This document shows positions 7,339-15,366 of a stretch of 64,000 nt of DNA, piece by piece; the stretch's first letter is position 1; the number at the start of each line of letters is the position of its first letter. Location of the stretch: assembly GCF_019857225.1 (NCBI RefSeq), contig NZ_JAFJSY010000027.1, forward strand, positions 37,207 through 101,206. The letters are read 5' to 3'. Both the position numbers and the translations under genes were made by a program. The notes under the pieces were generated by a model, which saw only the letters and a list, made by a program, of their open reading frames with translations, was not told the origin of the DNA and did not search any database. This stretch comes from Streptomyces plumbidurans. Lineage in GTDB: Bacteria > Actinomycetota > Actinomycetes > Streptomycetales > Streptomycetaceae.

Positions 7339-8598
7339 ATGAGTGGAAGATCCCGTGCCGCCGTCCTGCTGGCCGCGGTGCTGACCCTCGGAGCGGGCCT
7401 CGTCCCCTCCGCGCACGCGGCGCCCAGGGTCCCCGACACCGCCGTGCTCGACGGTGCCCGGCTGCAGCAGACCAAGCTCCGTCTGGACCGCGGTGATCCA
7501 CAACTGCGCCGCGCCCTGCGGAACTTGACGGCGCGCGCCGACACCTGGCTGGACCAGGGTCCCTGGACGGTCGTCGACAAGCCGAAACCGGCACCCGGCG
7601 GCGACGTCCACGACTATCTGAGCCAGGCCCCCTACTGGTGGCCCACCACCACCCCGACCGCCGACAACCCCTGGGGCTGCCCGTACGTTCAGCGGGACGG
7701 ACAGCGCAACCCCGAGGTCGACTCGGGCACCGACCGCCAGGACGTCGAGAAGGTCTTCGACTCGTCGTACGACCTCGCACTGGCCTGGTACTACACGGGC
7801 GAGCGGCAGTACGCCGAGAAGGCCGGGCAGATCCTGCGCACCTGGTTCCTCGACCCGGCCACGCGCATGAACCCCGACCTGAACCACGCGCAGTTCATCC
7901 CCTGCAAGTACGACGGCCGCGCCATCGGCATCATCGACTTCTCGCAGTCGTACACCGCCGTGGTCGACGCCCTCGCGGTCCTCGGCACGGCTGCCCCCGG
8001 CTGGACGAAGGACGACCGCGCCGGGATGACGAAGTGGAACACCGACTTCCTGGACTGGCTGAAGAACAGCGACTTCGGCAAGCAGGAGGGCGCGGCGGAC
8101 AACAACCACGGCACCTTCTACGACATGCAGCTCGCCGCCCTCGCGTACGCGACCGGCGACCGGGCGCTGGCCCGCCGGACCGTGCTGGACGCTCGGGCGC
8201 AGCGGATCGACCCGCAGATCGCGGGCGACGGCAGCCAGCCGCAGGAGCTCGCGCGGACGCGGAGCTGGCACTACTCCACCTTCGACCTGGTGGCCTACAC
8301 CCGGCTCGCCGCCATCGGTCGGCACGTCGGCGTGAACCTGTGGGCCTATCAAGGGCCGGACGGTCAGGGCCTGTTCAAGGCCGTGGACTTCCTGCTGCCC
8401 GCCGCGACCGGCGCCGCCCCATGGCCGTATCCGGAGCTGGAGTTCCACCGCTTCGCGGCGAGCGACGTCGTCCACGCGGCGGCGGACGCCGGGGACAGGG
8501 CGGCACGCCAAGCCGTCCCGAAGCTGGAGACACCGCCCGGCGGCGACCTCTGGGAGCTGCGGCCGGCGGCCGAGCAGTTGGACTCGATAGCAGGCTGA
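7339..8598 (+). CDS. Secreted alginate-lyase-family (PL5-like) protein
   Basis: A 419-aa protein with a Sec signal peptide (hydrophobic core about residues 6-22, cleavage near AHA-AP). The mature part is an alpha/alpha-barrel of the alginate lyase domain: SQAPYWWPT, RDGQRNPEVDSGTDRQ, FDSSYDLALAWYYTGE, and the NNHGTFYDMQ block that corresponds to the active-site Asn-His region. Members depolymerise uronate polysaccharides by beta-elimination, outside the cell. Alginate itself is not assured for a soil Streptomyces; another uronan is possible. It is convergent with an MFS gene across a strong hairpin. Confidence 0.8.
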   Translation: MSGRSRAAVLLAAVLTLGAGLVPSAHAAPRVPDTAVLDGARLQQTKLRLDRGDPQLRRALRNLTARADTWLDQGPWTVVDKPKPAPGGDVHDYLSQAPYWWPTTTPTADNPWGCPYVQRDGQRNPEVDSGTDRQDVEKVFDSSYDLALAWYYTGERQYAEKAGQILRTWFLDPATRMNPDLNHAQFIPCKYDGRAIGIIDFSQSYTAVVDALAVLGTAAPGWTKDDRAGMTKWNTDFLDWLKNSDFGKQEGAADNNHGTFYDMQLAALAYATGDRALARRTVLDARAQRIDPQIAGDGSQPQELARTRSWHYSTFDLVAYTRLAAIGRHVGVNLWAYQGPDGQGLFKAVDFLLPAATGAAPWPYPELEFHRFAASDVVHAAADAGDRAARQAVPKLETPPGGDLWELRPAAEQLDSIAG

Positions 8599-8612
8599 CC
8601 GGCCCCCCGACC

Positions 8613-8679
8613 GGGGTTCCCGGGCGCCCGCCGAGGAGTGAGCGTCCCCCACCGCTTGCTCCCGGCGCCCGGGAACCCC
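8613..8679. terminator. 16-bp perfect inverted repeat, bidirectional terminator
   Basis: GGGGTTCCCGGGCGCC (8613-8628) is exactly complementary to 8664-8679, with a 35-nt loop. It lies between the convergent lyase and MFS genes. The stem is very stable and suits termination of both transcripts. Confidence 0.7.
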
Positions 8680-8698
8680 TCCCCGCTTCGCGAACCCT

Positions 8699-9910
8699 TC
8701 AGGGCCGCGGGTCGGGAACGGGTGTGCTGGGGTGGGCGACCTGGGTGCGGTTGCGTTCGCCGGACCGGAGGACTCCCGCGAAGGCCGCGAGGCCGCAGGC
8801 CAGGACTGTCACCAGGACGAAGGAGATCATCAGGTTCGTCGCCTGGGCGACGCCGCCGATCAGGCTCGGTGCGATCAGGCCGGAGGTGTACGTGATGGTC
8901 GCGACGCCCGCGATGGCCTGGCTCGGGTTGGGCCCGCTGTGCCCGGCCGCCGCGAAGCACAACGGCACGACCACGGCGATGCCGAGGCCCATCAGCGCGA
9001 ACCCGCTCATCGCCACCACCGGATGACCGGCGAGGACGATCAGCACTCCGCCCACGACGGCGAGGGCCCCGCCGGCCCGGACCGTACGGACCGCGCCGAA
9101 CCGGTTGACCACCGCGTCGCCCACCAGCCGGGCCACCGCCATGGTGAGCATGAACCCGGTGGTGCAGGCGGCCGCCAGACCCGCCGAGGTCTCCAGCCGG
9201 TCGCGCAGATAGACCGCCGACCAGTCCAGGCTCGCGCCCTCCGCGAACACCGCGCAGAAGCCGACCGCGCCGATCAGCAGCGCGGACTTGGGCGGCAACG
9301 CGAACCTCGGCGGCGGCTCCTCGTCCTCGGCGGGCTGCAGGTCGAGCACCCAGCGGCAGGCCAGCATGCCGAGGAGCGTGAGCGTCGCCGCGGCCAGCGC
9401 GAAGTGCACGCGCGCGTCCGCGCCGAGGTGCGCGGCGAGCGTGCCGGCCGCCGAACCGATCAGGGCGCCCGCGCTCCACATGCCGTGCAGCCCGGACATG
9501 ATCGACTTGTCGAGCAGCCGCTCCACCTCGACACCCAGCGCGTTCATGGCGACGTCGGCCATGCCCGCGCTCGCGCCGTAGACGAACATCGCCAGGCACA
9601 GGGTGTACAGGTTCGGCGCGAGCGACGGAAGGATCAGGGACAGCGTCCACAGCGCGATCAGTCCGCGCAGCGCCGCACGGCTGCCGAAGCGGTGACTGAT
9701 CCGGCCGGCCAGGGGCATCGAGCAGGAGGCACCGAACGCCGTGAAGGCGAGGGCGAAGCCGAGCTGTCCCGCGCTGAGCGAGGCATGGTCCTGGACCCAG
9801 GGCACCCGGGTCGCGAAGGAGCCCGTGACGGCTCCGTGCACGGCGAACACGGCGGCCACCGCGTACCGGGCACGCCTCACCTCGCGCAGGTCGCGGACCA
9901 CGTCGCTCAT
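8699..9910 (-). CDS. MFS transporter, paired with a ROK regulator
   Basis: A 403-aa major facilitator protein with about 12 hydrophobic segments. The first helix begins VAAVFAVHGAVTGSFATRVPWVQD, followed by GRISHRFGSRAAL (the helix 2-3 loop motif). Charged cytoplasmic loop EDEEPPPRF is near the middle. The start at 9910 follows GGGAGG; a longer in-frame start at 10072 would cross the divergent gene. Divergence from a ROK-family regulator with a palindrome in between suggests a sugar or sugar-derivative exporter or importer controlled by that regulator. Substrate unknown. Confidence 0.8.
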   Translation of the reverse strand: MSDVVRDLREVRRARYAVAAVFAVHGAVTGSFATRVPWVQDHASLSAGQLGFALAFTAFGASCSMPLAGRISHRFGSRAALRGLIALWTLSLILPSLAPNLYTLCLAMFVYGASAGMADVAMNALGVEVERLLDKSIMSGLHGMWSAGALIGSAAGTLAAHLGADARVHFALAAATLTLLGMLACRWVLDLQPAEDEEPPPRFALPPKSALLIGAVGFCAVFAEGASLDWSAVYLRDRLETSAGLAAACTTGFMLTMAVARLVGDAVVNRFGAVRTVRAGGALAVVGGVLIVLAGHPVVAMSGFALMGLGIAVVVPLCFAAAGHSGPNPSQAIAGVATITYTSGLIAPSLIGGVAQATNLMISFVLVTVLACGLAAFAGVLRSGERNRTQVAHPSTPVPDPRP

Positions 9911-9966
9911 CCTCCGGCCCCTCCCGGTCTCACCGTCTCCAGGGTTCCCCACCAGCGCCCGGTAAA

Positions 9967-9989
9967 CTATCAGGAACCCTGCCTGATAG
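9967..9989. promoter_or_regulatory. Operator palindrome between MFS and ROK genes
   Basis: CTATCAGG (9967-9974) and CCTGATAG (9982-9989) are perfect inverted 8-mers separated by seven bases. The site lies in the 152-bp divergent intergenic region and is AT-rich relative to its surroundings. ROK regulators bind such inverted repeats, so it probably lets the ROK protein control both directions. Confidence 0.55.
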
Positions 9990-10062
9990 ATAGGGCTTTC
10001 CCGGCCGTGCGACCGCACGGACCTCGTGCGGTGCGGCCCCGCCGATCTGGAAGGATCCCGGC

Positions 10063-11763
10063 ATGCCTGCATCTCCGAGCACCGCCCGGGCCATCAACGA
10101 CCGGCTCGCCCTGCGCCTGCTCCAGGAGGAAGGCCCGCTCACGGCAGGGCAGTTGAAGCAGCTGACCGGACTGTCCAGACCGACCGTCGCCGACCTCGTG
10201 GAACGCCTGACCGTCTCCGGGCTGATCACCGTGGTCGGGGAGGCGGGGGAGCAGCGGCGCGGGCCGAACGCCAAGCTGTACGGGATCGTCGCCGACCGCG
10301 CGCATCTGGCCGCGCTGGACGTGCGCACCGAGAGCGTGCGCGTGGTGGTGACCGACCTGGTGGGCCGGGTGCTCGCCGAGGCGTCCGTGCCGATCGGCGG
10401 GGACACGGGTACGGGGCCGGTGGTGGAGCAGGCGGTCGCGCTGGTCGAAGGCGCGGCGAAGGAGGCCGGGGCGACGGGTGCGCCCGCGCGCGACGCCGGC
10501 CGGGCGTGGGGGCGCCTGCACACCGTGGGCATCGGCGCTCCCGGCCTGATCGACCCGACCATCGGCGAACTGCGCGACTCCTCCGGCCTGCCCGAATGGC
10601 ACCGCCGTCTCGTCGCCGCCGTCCAGGACCGGTTCCCCGAGGCACGCGTCGATGTCGGCAACGAGGCCAACCTCGCGGCACTCGCCGAACAGCGCGACGG
10701 CGCCGCCCACGACCGCGACACCTTCGTCCTCCTCTGGCTCAGCCACGGCACCGGCGCAGCAGTGGTCCTGGACGGCGCCCTACGCCGCGGCGCCTCAGGC
10801 GGCACCGGCGAGATCGGCTTCCTGCCGGTACCAGGAACCATCGGACTACCCTCCGCGACGGACTGCGCCGGAGGCTTCCACTCCCTGGCGGGATCGGCGG
10901 CGATCGTGGAGCTGGCGGGGGAGTACGGGTTGACGGCCGAGGACGCGGCGGAGAGGCCGGCCGCGGCGGGGGTGGTGCGGGCGGCGGTGGACTTGGTGGG
11001 GCGGGGGGCGTGGGGTGCTGAGGCGGATCCGGGGCGCGGGGAGGCTGCCGGCTCGCTCGGCAGGGGGGACGTCGGCTCGGTTCGCAGCGAAGATGCCGGC
11101 TCGGTCGGCGGTGGGCGTGCGGCGCAGGGTGGTGGCGAGGACGCCGGTCCGGCCGGCATGGGGGAGGCCAGCTCTGCTCGCAGCGGGGACGCGAGCTCAG
11201 TTGGCGGTGAGCGCGCCGTGCAGGATCGTGGCGAGGACGTCGGCTGGGCTCGAAGGGAGCGCGACGGCTCGGCTGGCGGCGAGCGCGCCATGCGGGATCG
11301 TGGCGCGGACGCCGGTCCGGCCGGCAGAGGGGACCTCGGCTCCGCTCGCAGCGGGGGCGCGGGCTCGGCTCGCGGCGAGCGCGCCGTGCAGGATTGCAAC
11401 CAGGACGCGGGCCCAGCTGGCAGCGGGCACGCCGACCCGCCCAGCGGCGAGCGCACCGCGCAGAACCCTGCGCGCATCGAGGTGGCCGGGCGTTTCCTCG
11501 ATGCCCTCGCCGATCGGCTCGCCGTTGGTGTCGCCTCCGTGGTGGCGATTCTTGACCCCGGGTGTGTCGTTCTGGGCGGTGAGGTCGGACAGGCCGGTGG
11601 CAAGGAGCTTGCCCGGCGTGTGGAGGATCGCGTTCGCCGTATGTCCCCGCTGGCCACCGAGGTCCGCCCGAGTACGCTCGGCGGCGCCGCCGTTCTGCGC
11701 GGCGCCCTGCTCACGGCGCGGGACCAGGCCCAGGACGAACTGTTCGCGCCTCCGGAACGGTAG
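10063..11763 (+). CDS. ROK-family transcriptional regulator with a large octapeptide-repeat insertion
   Basis: A 566-aa protein against about 400 aa usual for the family. Residues 10-65 form a winged helix (RLLQEEGPLTAGQLKQLTGLSRPTVADLVERL). The ROK sugar-kinase-like fold follows (AALDVRTESVRVVVTDLVG; GIGAPGLIDP; VGNEANLAALAEQ; WLSHGTGAAVVLDGALRRGASGGTGEIGFLPV). The usual zinc motif CxCGxxGCLE is missing and replaced by LPSATDCAGGFHSLAG. Residues 328-471 are 18 degenerate octapeptides inserted before the last helix block (RIEVAGRFLDALADRLAVGVASVVAILDP). A GGAAGGA site supports the start. It probably represses the divergent MFS gene. Confidence 0.85.
   Translation: MPASPSTARAINDRLALRLLQEEGPLTAGQLKQLTGLSRPTVADLVERLTVSGLITVVGEAGEQRRGPNAKLYGIVADRAHLAALDVRTESVRVVVTDLVGRVLAEASVPIGGDTGTGPVVEQAVALVEGAAKEAGATGAPARDAGRAWGRLHTVGIGAPGLIDPTIGELRDSSGLPEWHRRLVAAVQDRFPEARVDVGNEANLAALAEQRDGAAHDRDTFVLLWLSHGTGAAVVLDGALRRGASGGTGEIGFLPVPGTIGLPSATDCAGGFHSLAGSAAIVELAGEYGLTAEDAAERPAAAGVVRAAVDLVGRGAWGAEADPGRGEAAGSLGRGDVGSVRSEDAGSVGGGRAAQGGGEDAGPAGMGEASSARSGDASSVGGERAVQDRGEDVGWARRERDGSAGGERAMRDRGADAGPAGRGDLGSARSGGAGSARGERAVQDCNQDAGPAGSGHADPPSGERTAQNPARIEVAGRFLDALADRLAVGVASVVAILDPGCVVLGGEVGQAGGKELARRVEDRVRRMSPLATEVRPSTLGGAAVLRGALLTARDQAQDELFAPPER
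11044..11475 (+). repeat. Minisatellite: 18 degenerate 24-bp units inside the ROK gene
   Basis: The codons for residues 328-471 fall into 18 in-frame octads. Examples are DVGSVRSE, DAGSVGGG, DAGPAGMG, EASSARSG, DASSVGGE, RAVQDRGE, DAGPAGRG, DLGSARSG, GAGSARGE and DAGPAGSG. The three-octad pattern RAxQDRGE-DAGPAGxG-xxxSARSG recurs, giving higher-order units of 24 and 32 residues. Because the period is a multiple of three, other frames are also open. The peptide is Gly/Ala/Ser/Asp/Arg-rich and likely disordered. Confidence 0.85.
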
Positions 11764-11852
11764 TTCCCTCCGGGGGTTCTGCGGGCCCGGTGCCCCTCGA
11801 ACTCGCCTGAGGGCACTGAAAACTGCGGCCCCGCCGCCTCACACCCGCCGTC

Positions 11853-12587
11853 TCACACCCTCCGCAGATACTCCTCGAACGTCCCCTTCCCCGTCGCCTG
11901 CTCCGGCGCCAGATGTCCCCCCTGGCGGACGGCGCGGTACGTCCTGCCCCACAGCGGCACGTTGAGGATCGCGCGACGGCGACCCGTCGACTTGAGCCAG
12001 GCGCGGGCCAGGGACTCCAAGGTACGGATCTCGGGGCCGCCCATGTCCTGGACGCGCCCGGCGGGCGCCTGACCCGCCAACTCGGCCAGCCGCTGCGCCA
12101 CTTCGGCCACCTCGACCGGCTGGTCCCGCACCCCGGCCGGCAGCAGCAGGACCGGCAGCTTGGCCAGCGCCCGGAAGATCATCACGGGCAGATCGTGGAA
12201 CTGCGTCGCGCGCAGCACCGTCCAGCCGATGCCCGACTCCTCGATCAGCTTCTCCACCGCGAGCTTGGCCTTGTAGTAGCCGAGCGGCACCTCGTCGACG
12301 CCGACGATCGAGATGTAGACCAGATGCCGTACACCCGCCCGTCGCGCCGCCTCCACCAGGTTCCGCGCGGCCTTCTCGTCACCGCCGGTCTGCGTGGTCG
12401 CGCAGTGCACGACCGTGTCCACGCCGTCGACCGCGGCGTCCAGCCCGGCACCGCCCTTGCGCAGGTCGACGGCGTACGGCGGGGTGTGCCGGCTGAGCAC
12501 CCGCACCTCGTGACCGTCCGCACGCAACCGCTCGGTGACGAGCCGGCCGAGGGTACCGGTGCCGCCGGTCACCAGGATCGTGGTCAT
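11853..12587 (-). CDS. NAD(P)-binding epimerase/oxidoreductase (NmrA-like), ECF41 partner
   Basis: A 244-aa atypical short-chain dehydrogenase. The N-terminal TGGTGTLGRLVTERL is the NAD(P)-binding glycine motif, and YISIVGVDEVPLGYYKAKLAVEKLI carries the Tyr-x-x-x-Lys arrangement. No clear substrate is readable. It lies 145 bp downstream of, and on the same strand as, an ECF41 sigma gene. ECF41 loci characteristically carry a carboxymuconolactone decarboxylase, oxidoreductase or epimerase gene as target, so this is probably the sigma factor's main target. An AAGGAG site precedes the ATG by nine bases. Confidence 0.82.
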   Translation of the reverse strand: MTTILVTGGTGTLGRLVTERLRADGHEVRVLSRHTPPYAVDLRKGGAGLDAAVDGVDTVVHCATTQTGGDEKAARNLVEAARRAGVRHLVYISIVGVDEVPLGYYKAKLAVEKLIEESGIGWTVLRATQFHDLPVMIFRALAKLPVLLLPAGVRDQPVEVAEVAQRLAELAGQAPAGRVQDMGGPEIRTLESLARAWLKSTGRRRAILNVPLWGRTYRAVRQGGHLAPEQATGKGTFEEYLRRV

Positions 12588-12645
12588 GCTGTTCAGCTCC
12601 TTCGACGCCGGGCGCTCCCGGACGGAACACCCTTCGGCAACTGAG

Positions 12646-12672
12646 ACCGAGCAGCCGGTGCCCGATGTGACA
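12646..12672 (-). promoter_or_regulatory. Candidate ECF41-dependent promoter
   Basis: On the minus strand, TGTCACA (12672-12666) is followed after exactly 16 nt by CGGT (12649-12646). The ECF41 target promoter that I recall is TGTCACA-N16-CGTC. It is 58 bp upstream of the epimerase start, giving a short leader. The -35 is perfect; the -10 differs by one base. Confidence 0.6.
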
Positions 12673-12732
12673 ACCCGCTACGACTGCCTCAACCGCGCCT
12701 CACCCACGGCCCGTCCATGCCTCTTCCGCGCC

Positions 12733-13620
12733 TCAGCCCTGTCTCAGCTGACGCTGCGCGAAGACCAGCTTGTCCGGGTTCAGTACGGTCCGCACGTGGG
12801 AGGTCAGCCCGTCCCGCATCTCGAACGCGACCAGGCCGAAGAGCAGGTCGCCGTCCCATACGGCCACCCCCTGGGCGCCGTTGACCTCGAGCGTGGTCAA
12901 GGAGAGCCCGGAGAGGTACCGCTGGACGATACCCACCACGAGCCGCGCCACCTTGTCGGGCCCCTCCACCGCGCGCAGCGCCGCGCGGACCTTGCCGCCG
13001 CCGTCGCTGGAGAAGGTCACGTCCGCCGTCAGCAGCTTCTCCAGGCTCGCCAGATCACCGTCTCGCGCCGCCGTGATGAAGGAGGTGACGAGCTCCTCCT
13101 GCTGCTCGGGCGCCGGCTCGAACCGGGCCCGCTCCTCGCTCACCCGCTGCACCGCCCGCCGGTGCAGCTGGCGGGAGTTGGCCTCCGTCAGGTCGAGCGC
13201 CTCGGCGATCTCGCGGTGGCCGTAGCCGAAGGCCTCGCGCAGCACGTACACCGCGCGCTCGGTCGGACCGAGCCGCTCCAGCAGGACCAGCATCGCGAGC
13301 GACACCGCCTCGCGCTGCTCCGCCGACTCCAGCGGGCCGAGCGTCCCGCCCGAGGTGACCACCGGCTCCGGCAGCCAGACCCCGACGTAGCTCTCGCGCC
13401 GGGCGCGCGCCGAGGTCAGCCGGGTGAGACAGAGGTTGGTGACGACCTTGGCGAGCCAGGCCGCCGGGTGCTCGATGCCCGTACGATCAGCCCCGCTGAA
13501 GCGCAGATAGGCGTCCTGGACCGCGTCCTCGGCCTCGTCCGCCGAGCCCAGCATGCGGTAGGCGAGACCGAACAGCCGCGGGCGGTGCGTCTCGAACTCG
13601 TCGGCGATCGCGCTGCTCAT
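12733..13620 (-). CDS. ECF41-group RNA polymerase sigma factor (SigJ-like) with SnoaL-like C-terminus
   Basis: A 295-aa sigma factor. Region 2 (FGLAYRMLGSADEAEDAVQDAYLRF) and region 4 (ERAVYVLREAFGYGHREIAEALDLTEANSRQLHRRA) are followed by a roughly 110-aa SnoaL-like extension. The extension carries the two ECF41 signatures DGGGK and NPDKL. In this group the C-terminal domain replaces a separate anti-sigma factor and tunes activity. The start at 13620 gives the usual length; the in-frame ATG at 13677 adds a Pro-rich tail without family character. Its target is probably the downstream epimerase. Confidence 0.92.
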   Translation of the reverse strand: MSSAIADEFETHRPRLFGLAYRMLGSADEAEDAVQDAYLRFSGADRTGIEHPAAWLAKVVTNLCLTRLTSARARRESYVGVWLPEPVVTSGGTLGPLESAEQREAVSLAMLVLLERLGPTERAVYVLREAFGYGHREIAEALDLTEANSRQLHRRAVQRVSEERARFEPAPEQQEELVTSFITAARDGDLASLEKLLTADVTFSSDGGGKVRAALRAVEGPDKVARLVVGIVQRYLSGLSLTTLEVNGAQGVAVWDGDLLFGLVAFEMRDGLTSHVRTVLNPDKLVFAQRQLRQG

Positions 13621-13849
13621 GGGCACCACCCTGCCAGAGCGCCGCTGCCCGGGAGTTGGGGGCCCGGCGGCGGGCAAGGGCCGTCGTCACCACCGCCGGG
13701 CCGGACTGCGGGTCCAAAAGGACTAGACCAAAGGGTCCAGCAGATCGGGATGGTTGAGAAGTCCACAGTCACGTCCTGTGAGCCAACGCACACCCTTCGC
13801 CCGTATGGACGACGATCGGGCGTGGCACACTGACTCTGTACCAGAAGCA

Positions 13850-13976
13850 GCGCACTCCGGGGTCGGTGTAATTCCGAACCGGCGGTTACAGTCCGCGACC
13901 CGGCCGCTTCCAGCGGCCGGTTGACCAGGTGAAACTCCTGGACCGACGGTTAAAGTCCGGATGGGAGGCAGTGCGC
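13850..13976 (+). promoter_or_regulatory. FMN riboswitch (RFN element)
   Basis: Conserved RFN blocks are present in order: GGTGTAATTCCGAACC, GGCGGTTACAGTCCGCGA, a variable GC-rich hairpin, CAGGTGAAACTCCTGGACCGACGGTTA and AAGTCCGGATGGGAGGCAG. The closing stem P1 is GCGCACT (13850-13856) with AGTGCGC (13970-13976). It lies 146 nt upstream of ribE and should lower rib operon expression when FMN is abundant, by termination or by occlusion of the ribosome site. Confidence 0.96.
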
Positions 13977-14122
13977 GGCGGGCGGGCATTCGTGCGCGCC
14001 GCCGTATCGGTTCCGTCCTGCGGGACGAGAGCGTCCGGCGTCGCCCCCGGTGTCCTCGCCCGTTCATTCTGTCGTCATCGACAGGCCCCGGAGTCCGTGC
14101 CCGAAGAGGGAGGACCCGGGAA

Positions 14123-14728
14123 GTGTTCACCGGAATCGTCGAAGAGCTGGGCGAGATCACCGCCGTCGAGGACCTCGGCGACGCCTGTCGCTTCCGAGTG
14201 CGCGGCCCCGTCGTCACCGAGGGCGCGAAACACGGTGACTCCATCGCGGTGAACGGCGTATGCCTCACGGTCGTGGACCACGAGGGCGACGAGTTCACCG
14301 CCGACGTCATGGCCGAGACCCTCGTCCGCTCCAGCCTCGGCGCACTCTCCGTGGGCTCCCGCGCCAACCTCGAACGCCCCATGGCCGTCGGCGCCCGCCT
14401 CGGCGGCCACATCGTGCAGGGCCATGTCGACGGCACGGGCCAGATCCTGGAGCGCAAGCCCTCCGACCACTGGGAGATCGTCAAGGTCTCCCTCCCCGCG
14501 GACCTGACCCGCTATGTCGTGGAGAAGGGCTCGATCACCGTCGACGGCATCAGCCTCACCGTGGTCGACGCGGGCCCCGACTACTTCACGGTCAGCCTCA
14601 TCCCGACCACCCTCGCCCTGACCACGCTCGGCCACAAGCAGCCCGGCGACCCGGTCAACCTCGAGGTCGACGTCGTCGCCAAGTACGTCGAGCGCCTGCT
14701 CGGCAGCGCTCAGGGAGCAGACCGGTGA
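14123..14728 (+). CDS. ribE: Riboflavin synthase alpha subunit
   Basis: A 201-aa protein that starts VFTGIVEELG, the invariant N-terminus of riboflavin synthase, at a GTG preceded by GGGAGGA. The two tandem lumazine-binding barrels are visible. The first has SIAVNGVCLTVV and MAETLVRSSLG; the second has GHIVQGHVDGTG, SITVDGISLTVV and LIPTTLALTTLG. It dismutates two 6,7-dimethyl-8-ribityllumazine molecules to riboflavin. It is first in the operon behind the FMN riboswitch, and its stop overlaps the next start (GTGA). Confidence 0.96.
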   Translation: MFTGIVEELGEITAVEDLGDACRFRVRGPVVTEGAKHGDSIAVNGVCLTVVDHEGDEFTADVMAETLVRSSLGALSVGSRANLERPMAVGARLGGHIVQGHVDGTGQILERKPSDHWEIVKVSLPADLTRYVVEKGSITVDGISLTVVDAGPDYFTVSLIPTTLALTTLGHKQPGDPVNLEVDVVAKYVERLLGSAQGADR

Positions 14729-15366
14729 ACTGGCTGAACTCCGAGGCGTTCACCCTGTTCGGCCAGCACATCATCTGGTCGGACATGATCGGCAACGTCC
14801 TCGGCCTGATCACCCTCGCCCTCGGCTGGCGCCGCTCCCTGCTGACCTGGCCGGTGCAGTTCCTCTCCGGCCTGGTCCTCTTCGTCGCCTTCTACGGCCA
14901 TCTGGCCGGCAGCGCGGGCAAGCAGACCGTCGTCATGGCCGTAGCCCTGTACGGCTGGTGGCAGTGGAGCCGCAGCAAGGACCGGGCGCAGGACGGCCAC
15001 ATCGTCCCGCGGTTCGCCACCTGGCGGGAGCGCGGCGCGATGGTCGCCGCCGCCGCGGTCGGCACGGTCGCGGTCGCCCTCCTGTTCAAGGCCTACCCGT
15101 CGCTGTCCTGGGACCCCTGGCCCGACGCCTACATCTTCGTCGGCACCGTCGTCGCCATGTACGCGCAGGCCCGCGGCATGGTCGAGTTCTGGATCGCCTG
15201 GCTCCTGGTGGACGTCGTCGGCGTCCCCCTCAACTTCGCCAACGGCTACGCCTTCTCCGGCTTCGTCTACGTCATCTACGGCGCACTCGTCCTGTGGGGC
15301 ATGCGCGACTGGTGGCTGCGCTCCCGCGACGGCGCGCGGCCCGTCCTGGAAGGAGCGCCGGCATGA
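14725..15366 (+). CDS. ribM: Riboflavin transporter RibM (PnuC/PnuX family)
   Basis: A 213-aa membrane protein with about seven hydrophobic helices and PnuC-family blocks: SDMIGNVLGLITLALGWRRSLLTWP, YGWWQWSR and LLVDVVGVPLNFANGYAFSGFVYVIYG. In Streptomyces rib operons this position is held by RibM, a facilitator of riboflavin uptake. The family also includes nicotinamide riboside carriers, but the riboswitch and neighbours point to riboflavin. GTG start overlaps the ribE stop and its own stop overlaps the ribBA start, so translation is coupled on both sides. Confidence 0.9.
   Translation: MNWLNSEAFTLFGQHIIWSDMIGNVLGLITLALGWRRSLLTWPVQFLSGLVLFVAFYGHLAGSAGKQTVVMAVALYGWWQWSRSKDRAQDGHIVPRFATWRERGAMVAAAAVGTVAVALLFKAYPSLSWDPWPDAYIFVGTVVAMYAQARGMVEFWIAWLLVDVVGVPLNFANGYAFSGFVYVIYGALVLWGMRDWWLRSRDGARPVLEGAPA

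Noticed and set aside
11015..11965. Alternative plus-strand frame of 316 codons across the ROK repeat
   Set aside because: The 24-bp period keeps all frames open; only the ROK frame joins conserved domains on both sides.
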